Assembly (NCBI GenBank): GCA_020632995.1
Contig: JACKEN010000011.1
Span: forward strand, 161,812 to 225,811
Direction: 5' to 3'
DNA: 64,000 nucleotides
From: Deltaproteobacteria bacterium
GTDB taxonomy: Bacteria; Myxococcota; Kuafuiibacteriia; Kuafuiibacteriales; Kuafuiibacteriaceae
The notes under the pieces: generated by a model
Told to the model about the DNA's origin: nothing
The model's input: the letters and a program-made list of their open reading frames with translations, nothing else
Databases searched by the model: none
Made by a program: the position numbers and the translations under genes
In this document: positions 35,882-43,305 of the stretch, piece after piece
Numbering within the stretch: the stretch's first letter is position 1
Layout of the letters: each line of letters begins with the position of its first letter

Positions 35882-37087
35882 TCAGCCATGGTCCCGGCGG
35901 TAGCGCTCCACCGTCTCATGGATGATGCCGTCCAGGCGCTTCATGGAGCTGGACCAGCTGTGATGGGAGAGCATCCGGGCCCGGCCCGCCTCGGAGAAGC
36001 GCTTGCGCTCCTCGGGCGACTCCACCAGGCGCAGGATGGCCTCCGCGTACTCGTGGGGGGAGCTGGCGGTGAGGATGTGCTCACCCGGGACCGCGTCCAC
36101 CCCGCCGGCGGCCAGGACCGAGGACACCGTCGGCACCCCCATGGCCAGAGCCTCCAGGATCTTGTTCTGGGTGCCCCGCGCGATGTTCAGCGGGGCGATG
36201 GTGCAGACTGCCTTGCGCACGTACGGCTGCACCTCGGGCACCGAGCCGGTGACGGTGATGCCGGGCAGCTTGCCGAGGGCCAGGACCTCCTTGGAGGGGT
36301 CCGCGCCCACGATCACCAGCTTCAGCTCGGGGCGGCGCTTCAACAGGAGCGGCCACGTGTTCTTCGTGAAGTCGAACATGCACTCCTGGTTCGGGTAGTA
36401 GTCCATGCGCCCGATGAACACGATGGTGTTCGGGTCGTAGGGCTCGTCGGTGGGGCTGAACTTCTTGGCGTCGACCCCGTTCGGGAACCAGTCGGAGTGC
36501 ACCCCGGGGTTGAGCCCCTGCAGGGTGGCGAGCTCGGCCCGGGTGGTGGCGGTGCAGGTGTCGAAGCGCTGCGACAGCGCGAGCTCCGCCAGCTGCATCT
36601 TGAAGCCCTCGTAGTAGTACCCGAGCGAGAGCGGGAACGGCTTCATCGGCCCGTAGGAGATCCACTTCTGGGAGTCCATGTCCCCGAAGTCGAGGATCTT
36701 GGCGCAGCCGGTGTGGTGCTCCACGTACTGGGCCACGCTCGAGCAGTGCACGAAGACGAGGTCGTAGCTGTTGGTGGCGAGCTCGTCCGCAATGCGCCTT
36801 GCGAGCTTGGCGGAGTGGAAGAAGCCCATCGAGGACGGGGTCCGGCGGGGCAGGTTGAGCACCATCTTGGCCCCCTGCACCGGGTTCCGCACCGTCTCGA
36901 CCATGAAGCGGGCGCAGTGAGGGGCGATGCCTTCGCCCTCCTTGGCCTCCGCGGCGTCCCGGGCCAGGGACGCCACCACCACCTCGTGACCCTGCTCCGT
37001 GAGGTGCCGGATCATGTTGAAGGGGCGGATCTTGCCTCCCCGCTTGGGCGGGAAGGGGAACCGGTGGCAGACGTACAGGATCTTCAC
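35882..37087 (-). CDS. Family-4-like glycosyltransferase, TIGR03087-type (exosortase/EPS-associated)
   Basis: 401 aa; GTG start at 37087 overlaps the previous stop by 4 bp (GTGA). GT-B fold: opening VKILYVCHRFPFPPKRGGKI, typical of the TIGR03087 sugar transferases found with EpsH/XrtA systems, and the C-terminal nucleotide-sugar segment (FIGRMDYYPNQ; APLNIARGTQNKILEALAMG). It transfers a sugar to a lipid-linked repeat unit at the inner face of the membrane. Middle gene of the amidotransferase-glycosyltransferase-algD operon. Confidence 0.87.
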   Translation of the reverse strand: MKILYVCHRFPFPPKRGGKIRPFNMIRHLTEQGHEVVVASLARDAAEAKEGEGIAPHCARFMVETVRNPVQGAKMVLNLPRRTPSSMGFFHSAKLARRIADELATNSYDLVFVHCSSVAQYVEHHTGCAKILDFGDMDSQKWISYGPMKPFPLSLGYYYEGFKMQLAELALSQRFDTCTATTRAELATLQGLNPGVHSDWFPNGVDAKKFSPTDEPYDPNTIVFIGRMDYYPNQECMFDFTKNTWPLLLKRRPELKLVIVGADPSKEVLALGKLPGITVTGSVPEVQPYVRKAVCTIAPLNIARGTQNKILEALAMGVPTVSSVLAAGGVDAVPGEHILTASSPHEYAEAILRLVESPEERKRFSEAGRARMLSHHSWSSSMKRLDGIIHETVERYRRDHG

Positions 37088-39021
37088 GCGCGGACCTCGC
37101 TCTGGAGCTCCTGGCTCACGTCCTCGGGGGTGCGGCCGTCGAGGTAGAGGCGGCACCACACCTCGAGGTTCAGCAGGGCCAGGATGTGGTCGGTGTGGTC
37201 CTCCTTGTTGCTCTCGTGCAGCTCGAGGGTCTTGAGGACCTCCTCGGGCCGGAAGAAGCCGCGGGCCAGCACCTGCTCGGGCCGGAGGAGCCGGTGGGTC
37301 ATGGTCTGGAGCTCGTTCTTCACCCACGCCCCCATCGGCGCGCCGAAGCCCCGCTTCTTCCGATAGAGGATCTCGTGGGGCAGGATGTCCTTCAACGCCT
37401 GCTTCAGGATGTACTTCAGCTCGCGGCCCCGGATCTTGAAGCGGCTCGGCATGCGCGCCGCCATCTCCACGAAGCGGGTGTCCAACAGCGGCACCCGGCA
37501 CTCGATCGAGGTGGCCATGGTCATCTTGTCGGTGAGCAGCAGCAGGTCGTCCGGCATCTGGGTCGCGAGGTCGACCTCGAACAGGGCCTTGAGGTCGTCC
37601 GCGCTCGGGGGGACCTGGGCGAAGGCCTCCGCGATGGCGGCGTAGGGCACGTCGGGCATGCGGGTGAGGAGCGCCTCGAGGTGCGCGTCGTCGTAGACCC
37701 CGACGTAGCTCTCGTAGCGGGCGGAGCGGGGCAGCTCGGCCGACAACAGGAACCCCCGGGCCAGCCGGGAGATGTTGAGGAGGGTGGAGTGGCGGTCGGC
37801 CGGGAGCCGCCGCGCCACCGGCTGGATCACCGACTCGCGCAGGCGGCGAGGGATGTGGCCGTAGAGCTGCCCGTAGAACTCACCCAGGTAGCGGCGGTAG
37901 CCGCCGAAGAGCTCGTCGCCGCCCACCCCCGACAGGATCACCGTGACGTCCTGCTTCGCGAACTCCGACACCAGATACGTGGTGATGTAGGCGGAGTCCG
38001 CGATCGGCTCGTCCATGTGCCACAACAGCTTCGGCATCAGGTGGACCACGTCGGGCCGCACCACGATCTCCCGGTGCTGGGTCTTGAACTTCTCGGCAAC
38101 CTGCCTTGCGAAGGGCAGCTCGTTGTAGAAGCTGCCCGCGCTCCCGGTGTCGAAGCCGATCGCGTAGGTGCGCACCGGCTCCTTGCTGTGCTTGGCCATG
38201 AAGGCCACGATGCTGGAGGAGTCGATGCCGCCCGAGAGGAACGCGCCGAGGGGCACGTCCGAGACCATCTGCTCGACCACCGAGCGCTCCAGCTCGGCCA
38301 GGAGCTCCTCCACCCACTGGGCCTCGGTCTTCTTCTCGTCGACGTGCTCGGGGAGCCGCCAGTAGCGCCGCACCGTGGCCTTGCCGCCCTCGATGACCAG
38401 CATGGAGGCCACCGGGAGCTTCTGGATCCCCTGGAACATGCACAGGGGCGCGGGCACGTAGCCGAGGGACAGGTACTGGTGGAGCGCCACCGGGTCCACC
38501 GCGCGCTCCACCCCTGGCACCTGCAGGATGGCCTTCGCCTCGGAGGCGAAGATCACCCGCTGGCCGTCGTCGAGGTAGTAGATCGGCTTGATGCCGAGGC
38601 GATCCCGCCCGACGAGCACCCGGCGCCGGGTCTTGTCGAAGAGCGCGAACCCGAACATGCCGTCGAGGTGCTCGACGAAGCCGTCGCCCCACTCGGCGTA
38701 GGCGTGCAGCACCACCTCGGAGTCGCTCCGGGTCTTGAAGCGGTGCCCCTTGCCCATGAGCTCGTCCCGGAGCTCGCGGAAGTTGTAGATCTCGCCGTTG
38801 CACACCACCCACAGGGTGTCGTCGTGGTTCGAGATCGGCTGGTGCCCGCCCGACAGATCGATGATCGAGAGGCGGCGCATCCCGATCGCCACCCCGTCCG
38901 CGGTGTAGCCGCCGGAGTCGTTCGGGCCCCGGTGGACGGTCACGTCCCCCATGCGCTCCAGGAGGTCTCGGCCGGGCGTCTCACCGCCCACGAGGTTCAC
39001 GATGCCGTGGATGCCGCACAT
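37084..39021 (-). CDS. Asparagine-synthase-like amidotransferase, exopolysaccharide type
   Basis: 645 aa. Cys2 of MCGIHGIVNL is the glutaminase nucleophile; RLSIIDLSGGHQPI and CNGEIYNFRELRDEL complete the class II amidotransferase domain (1-210). The synthetase domain has the P-loop LSGGIDSSSIVAFMAK and SGVGGDELFGGYRRYLGEFY. Length and wording fit the TIGR03108 group (amidotransferase 1 of exosortase A/EPS loci), which probably amidates a sugar or peptide of the polymer instead of making free asparagine. First gene of a three-gene minus-strand operon; divergent from the flippase. Confidence 0.9.
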   Translation of the reverse strand: MCGIHGIVNLVGGETPGRDLLERMGDVTVHRGPNDSGGYTADGVAIGMRRLSIIDLSGGHQPISNHDDTLWVVCNGEIYNFRELRDELMGKGHRFKTRSDSEVVLHAYAEWGDGFVEHLDGMFGFALFDKTRRRVLVGRDRLGIKPIYYLDDGQRVIFASEAKAILQVPGVERAVDPVALHQYLSLGYVPAPLCMFQGIQKLPVASMLVIEGGKATVRRYWRLPEHVDEKKTEAQWVEELLAELERSVVEQMVSDVPLGAFLSGGIDSSSIVAFMAKHSKEPVRTYAIGFDTGSAGSFYNELPFARQVAEKFKTQHREIVVRPDVVHLMPKLLWHMDEPIADSAYITTYLVSEFAKQDVTVILSGVGGDELFGGYRRYLGEFYGQLYGHIPRRLRESVIQPVARRLPADRHSTLLNISRLARGFLLSAELPRSARYESYVGVYDDAHLEALLTRMPDVPYAAIAEAFAQVPPSADDLKALFEVDLATQMPDDLLLLTDKMTMATSIECRVPLLDTRFVEMAARMPSRFKIRGRELKYILKQALKDILPHEILYRKKRGFGAPMGAWVKNELQTMTHRLLRPEQVLARGFFRPEEVLKTLELHESNKEDHTDHILALLNLEVWCRLYLDGRTPEDVSQELQSEVRA

Positions 39022-39226
39022 GGGGACCAGCGTGTCCTAGCCCGTATCGCGCCCGGTCGAAAGCCCGGTCATTCGCGGGTGGCCCCAGGGTGCGCCCGGC
39101 GTGCGTCGTGGGCCCCACCGAGCCCACATTGAGTCAGGGCCGAGGCGCGCGCGGCGCGGCCCGCAGATACCCCGTCACACCGGTCAAGGCGTTGACAAGG
39201 ACCCGGAATCCGCCAACCAATGCCGC
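39022..39226. other. Intergenic region between amidotransferase and flippase genes
   Basis: 205 bp divergent gap. A TTGACA at 39192-39197 could be a -35 box for the flippase, but no convincing -10 follows. No hairpin or repeat stands out. It must hold the promoters of both transcription units. Confidence 0.4.
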
Positions 39227-40681
39227 GTGCTCCGGAAGCTCGTCGGCTACGCGGCCTACATGTTCGGGGCCAACACCTTCACCGCCCTGTTGAACTTCGC
39301 GGTGTCGGCCCTCGGCATGGTCACCCGGCCCAAGGAGGCCTTCGGCGACTACGCGATCTACATGCTGGTCTACGAGATCGGGAACGGCATCTTCATCTTC
39401 GGGGCCAACGCCACCATCCAGCGCTACGCGGCGGACAGCCTCGAGAACCGCCAGCGCTTCACCAAGCTGGTCTTCCTCGTGTTCTTGGGGATGTCGGGCA
39501 TCTTCGGGCTCGCCGGCTTCGTGGTGTGGCGGTTCATCGGGCTCAACTATGCCCTGGCCCTGTTCGGCCTGCCGTGGGTGGTCACGTACTGGTACGGCCG
39601 CTACGTGGTGCGCTCCAACCTCGACGCCAAGCGCGAGGCGCGCCTCATGGTGGTGGCGTCGCTCGCCAACACCGTATTCCAGTTCCTCTTCCTCACCCTC
39701 ACCGACCTGCGCGACGCGCTGATCTACGGCGACTTCCTCGCCCTGTTGGCCTCGGGGCTCATGGCCCTCGTGACCCTCCCCGCCGCCCTCGGGCTCTCGA
39801 TCCGACAGATCTTCCAGGTGCCGATCCCGCGGGAGTTCCTGAAGGAGGCCTTCCGGTTCACCGTCCCCCTGTGGCTGGCGGGCCAGGTCTTCACCTTGAA
39901 GGTGCGCCTGCAGAGCATCTGGACCACCGCGTTCATCGGCTCCAAGGCGATGGGCGCGCTCCAGGGCATGCAGACCATGTGGCAGTTCGCGGGCAAGCCC
40001 ATGGAGTACCTCGGGCAGGCCAGCTTGCCGGGCCTGGTCTCCGCCAAGGAGGACCGCGACGTCCTGTACCGCGAGCTCCTGCGCTTCAGCGTGGTGAGCC
40101 TCACCGCGGTGGCCATCGTGGTGGCGGCGGGCATCCCCTTCGTCTTCCAGGTCATCGACTTCGTGGCGGAGCTCCTCGGGCGCACCGGGGTGCCGATGTC
40201 CGAGAAGTACGCCGAGGTGCCGGTGCTCCTCCTGCTCCCGACCCTCGCGGTCCCCTTCACCGCGGTCGAGATGGTGACGAACCAGTACAGCGTGGCGGTG
40301 GGCAAGCAGCGCACCGTCTTCTACGCCCAGGTGGTGAACGTGGCGGTGATGGCCGCGACCCTCATCCCCCTCGCCAAGCACTTCGGGCTCATCGGGGTGG
40401 TGATCGCGGGCGCGATCGGCGAGCTGGGCAACGCGAGCACCTTCATCGTGCTGTTGTGGAAGCACCGCACCGACAGCATGCGCACCGCCCTCGTCTGGTC
40501 GGTGCTCGCCACCGCGGCCACCGCCGCCGCCCTCACCCCGGTCTACGTGTACCGGGAGATCGCGTTCAGCTGGCTCCTCGCTGCCCCCGCGCTCGTGATC
40601 TTCGGGGCGCTGATGATGCTCACCCGGATGCTCCAGGTGCAGGACTTCAAGCGGGTGCTCAAGGCGTTCGGGCGCGGCTGA
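39227..40681 (+). CDS. Polysaccharide flippase, MATE/Wzx-like (oligosaccharide repeat-unit exporter)
   Basis: 484 aa from a GTG chosen because it starts just before the first helix (LVGYAAYMFGANTF); the longer frame upstream is Arg-rich non-coding sequence. Twelve to fourteen hydrophobic helices and charged loops fit the Wzx/MOP superfamily, which moves undecaprenyl-linked repeat units across the inner membrane. No strong ribosome site is seen. Its 3' end overlaps the convergent HEAT-repeat gene by 23 bp. An exact dispersed palindrome is at 40015. Confidence 0.85.
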   Translation: MLRKLVGYAAYMFGANTFTALLNFAVSALGMVTRPKEAFGDYAIYMLVYEIGNGIFIFGANATIQRYAADSLENRQRFTKLVFLVFLGMSGIFGLAGFVVWRFIGLNYALALFGLPWVVTYWYGRYVVRSNLDAKREARLMVVASLANTVFQFLFLTLTDLRDALIYGDFLALLASGLMALVTLPAALGLSIRQIFQVPIPREFLKEAFRFTVPLWLAGQVFTLKVRLQSIWTTAFIGSKAMGALQGMQTMWQFAGKPMEYLGQASLPGLVSAKEDRDVLYRELLRFSVVSLTAVAIVVAAGIPFVFQVIDFVAELLGRTGVPMSEKYAEVPVLLLLPTLAVPFTAVEMVTNQYSVAVGKQRTVFYAQVVNVAVMAATLIPLAKHFGLIGVVIAGAIGELGNASTFIVLLWKHRTDSMRTALVWSVLATAATAAALTPVYVYREIAFSWLLAAPALVIFGALMMLTRMLQVQDFKRVLKAFGRG

Positions 40682-41195
40682 GGCGCTCCACCGCCTCCAC
40701 CACGTCCGGGAAGCGGGCCTGGGTGCGGGCCGCGCTCAGGGCCCGCGCCGCCTCGGGCCCCTGGACCCGGGCGAGGGCCGCCACCGCCGCGCCTCGGAGG
40801 GCGGGATCCGCGTCCTCGAGGAACGGCGCGACTCGGGGCACCGCGCTCGCCCCGTACGCGATGGCGAGGCTGGTGAGGGCCCGGCTCCGCGCCTCGGGGC
40901 GGGCCCGCGCGTCGGCGAGGAGGGCGTGCAGGACAGCCTGCGTTCGCGGGGAAGGGAACAGCGCCAGCGCGCTCACCGCGCCGTCCTGGTACCAGGGCCC
41001 CGCGCTCGGGTCGGCGGCGAGCCGAGCGAGGACCTCGGGCACCCCGGGCCCGGCCTCCAGGAGCACCGCGCGCTCCGGCACCCCGTGGTGGGCGAGGAGG
41101 AGCCGGCGCACCCGGGCCTCGGTGGCGTCGGGGGCGGCCAGCGCGGCGGTGGCGAGGCAGGACAGGGCCAGGGCGACGATGATGGTGCGGCGCAT
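40659..41195 (-). CDS. Exported HEAT-repeat protein
   Basis: 178 aa, ATG, clear signal peptide (VALALSCLATAALA). The mature part has three to four Ala/Leu-rich helical repeats of HEAT type (GAVSALALFPSP; RALTSLAIAYGASAVPRVAPFL; RGAAVAALARVQGPEAARAL). It is probably a periplasmic adaptor; no catalytic residues are seen. It starts 4 bp after the metalloprotease stop, so the two form an operon and may act together. Confidence 0.75.
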   Translation of the reverse strand: MRRTIIVALALSCLATAALAAPDATEARVRRLLLAHHGVPERAVLLEAGPGVPEVLARLAADPSAGPWYQDGAVSALALFPSPRTQAVLHALLADARARPEARSRALTSLAIAYGASAVPRVAPFLEDADPALRGAAVAALARVQGPEAARALSAARTQARFPDVVEAVERLSRARTP

Positions 41196-41199
41196 GGGA

Positions 41200-43053
41200 T
41201 CAGTCCTTCGTGAGGGGGTTGGCCTGGAGCATGAACGCCTGCCCCGGGGTCAGGCCGGTGTTGGCGGGGTCCGCGAGCGGGAACATCAGGTTCCCGAGAT
41301 CCGGGCAGTCGAAGGGGATCTGGCTGATGTCACACTCCGGGGTGTCGGCCAGGGGATCGTGGGACTCGCCGTCGAGCTCCGAGGTGTGGAACAGCCCGAG
41401 GTAGTGCCCGAGCTCGTGGGCCAGGATGGTCCCGGTGAGGTCGTTGCCGTCCATCTCCTCGCCGTTCGGGCCCTGGCCGACCACCCCGAGGAAGCGGGCG
41501 GAGCCGACCACCCCGCTCGCCCTCGTCCCGTGCAGGCCGGCCGGGCCGGGGAGGCCGCTCGAGATCCCGATCGTCCCCGAGCCGTCGGAGAACACCACGT
41601 CGCGCACGAGGAAGAGGTTCAGCGAGAGGAGGGCGTCGCGGGTGGTGCCGGGCTCCTCGGAGGTGGCCATCAGGGCGAGGAAGTCGTCGTCGCTCCGGAC
41701 CACCGCGTAGCGGGCGGCCACCTGGCTGGACACCGCGGGGAACCGGATCGAGCCCAGGGTGACGCCGGCCTGGGCCAGCCGCGTGCCGATCGCCGTCAAC
41801 ATGGCCTGCAGGTCTGGAGACTGGGCGCTCAGGCCGGGGACCCCCACGATGTGGACGTTCAGATCCACCGTGGTGCCCGAGGTGGCCTCGGAGAACAGGA
41901 GATAGCACGCGTCCTGGCTGTTGCTGGCCAGGGTGAAGGTGTGGGCCCCGACCGCCCGCTGGGGGACGAACTGGGGCGCGACCGGGACCACGATGGGGGC
42001 GACGAAGCCGTGCAGCAGGGTGGTGTAGCCCTGGAACTGGTTCGCCCCGCGGAAGTCCACCGGCGCGCCGGGGCCCTGGATGACCTCGGGGATCACGTAG
42101 CGCCCGTCCCGGCTGAACACCGAGACCATGTAGCTCCGGGTGCCGGCGGGCACGTCGTACCGGACCTCCAGGCTGCCGCCCCGAGCGCGCAAGCCACATT
42201 GCGCGCCGAGGGCGGCCAGCGCCTGCTCGGAGACGTTGGGCACCTCGGCCCGATCCGGCAGGCAGAGGCCCGCCCCGCCCGGGAGGAGCGGGAAGCACAC
42301 GTAGTCCGCGCGGCAGTCCGCGGGGCCCTGGCAGCCGCGCGCACACCACGAGTCGAGGCTCTCGGCCGGGCCGAAGCCGGGGGCGCAGACGCTCTCGGTC
42401 CCGGGGCTCTGGGCGCAGTCGAACTCGGTGTCGCAGAAGACGGTGGTGCAGTGGCCCTCGGGCCACTCGGGGGCCTGGAGGCAGGTGCCGCCTTGGCACT
42501 CGAGGTCCCGGGTGCAGGGCTCGCCATCGGCGCGCTGGGGCGGGAGCGGGGCCGGGAGGCAAGCCAGCCTGCCGGCGCCCTGGTCCTGGCAGCTGTACCC
42601 GGCGCGGCAAGGCGCGTTGTCACAGCGCGCGGCGCAGAAGGGCGGGGTGCCCAGGACCGCCTCGACGCACCACCCGTCGGGGCGATCACAGGCCTCGTCC
42701 CCGTTGCAGAAGCGGGTGCAGTAGCCGCCGGGGAACGCGGGGGTCGGGAAGCACATCCCGCCCGCGCACTGGCTGCTCAGGGTGCAGGCGGCGCCATCGT
42801 CGAGCAGCGGGGGCAGCCCGGTGTCCGGGAACCCCGCGTCCACCGGGGGCGGCGGAGGTGGAGGCGGAGGAGGCGGTGGGGTGCCCCCGTCCGGGATCAG
42901 CACCCCGCCGCCGTCCGGCAGCTGGAGGGGCGTGAGGCGCTGGTCCACCGCGTTGCAGCCCGCGAGGGCCACCAGCGTCACCACCACGCCGACCTCGTGG
43001 AGGGCGCGTCGGCGGGGGCGGGCGAGGTCGTCCGGAGTCGCCAAGGTGGCCAA
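41200..43053 (-). CDS. Cys-rich lipoprotein zinc metalloprotease
   Basis: 617 aa. N-terminal signal with lipobox VALAGC, a polyproline linker (twelve Pro), then about 190 residues with more than twenty Cys arranged in short repeats (CTRDLECQGGTC types) common in secreted myxobacterial proteins. A beta-rich region follows. Near residue 550 the metzincin site AHELGHYLGLFHT gives HExxHxxxxxH, and a Met-containing turn (NLMFPL) lies downstream. It should be a surface-anchored endopeptidase; the substrate is unknown. The Cys-rich part likely mediates binding. Exact dispersed palindrome at 42559. Confidence 0.85.
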   Translation of the reverse strand: MATLATPDDLARPRRRALHEVGVVVTLVALAGCNAVDQRLTPLQLPDGGGVLIPDGGTPPPPPPPPPPPPVDAGFPDTGLPPLLDDGAACTLSSQCAGGMCFPTPAFPGGYCTRFCNGDEACDRPDGWCVEAVLGTPPFCAARCDNAPCRAGYSCQDQGAGRLACLPAPLPPQRADGEPCTRDLECQGGTCLQAPEWPEGHCTTVFCDTEFDCAQSPGTESVCAPGFGPAESLDSWCARGCQGPADCRADYVCFPLLPGGAGLCLPDRAEVPNVSEQALAALGAQCGLRARGGSLEVRYDVPAGTRSYMVSVFSRDGRYVIPEVIQGPGAPVDFRGANQFQGYTTLLHGFVAPIVVPVAPQFVPQRAVGAHTFTLASNSQDACYLLFSEATSGTTVDLNVHIVGVPGLSAQSPDLQAMLTAIGTRLAQAGVTLGSIRFPAVSSQVAARYAVVRSDDDFLALMATSEEPGTTRDALLSLNLFLVRDVVFSDGSGTIGISSGLPGPAGLHGTRASGVVGSARFLGVVGQGPNGEEMDGNDLTGTILAHELGHYLGLFHTSELDGESHDPLADTPECDISQIPFDCPDLGNLMFPLADPANTGLTPGQAFMLQANPLTKD

Positions 43054-43117
43054 CTATACCCCAGGGGTGCCTGGTCTGGCCGGAAGGTGCCGAGGAGTGC
43101 ACCGAGCCGTCGGCGCT

Positions 43118-43305
43118 TCGGACCTGAGGCCTGGAGCCTCGGGCCTGCTTCGCGCCCGAGGCCTGAACCCTCGGGCCTGCCGCCTGACACCTGTCTCTGG
43201 AGCCTGGCGTTGCGCCGTCGGCTGCAGGGCTCAGAGACAGGCCTCAGGCTCCAGTGCTCAGGCCTCAGGCTCCGGGGTCGGGCCTCGGGCTCTCCGCGCG
43301 GGACT
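43118..43305. repeat. Cluster of REP-like inverted and tandem repeats
   Basis: The gap between the metalloprotease and kinase genes (both minus strand) is filled by variants of GGCCTCAGGCTC and its complement: forward copies near 43241, 43261 and 43282, inverted copies near 43123-43175. CCTGTCTCTGGAGCC (43190-43204) pairs with GGCTCAGAGACAGG (43228-43241). The cluster begins right after the kinase stop, so it may act as a terminator or mRNA stabiliser for that gene, or be a palindromic mobile repeat. Confidence 0.6.
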
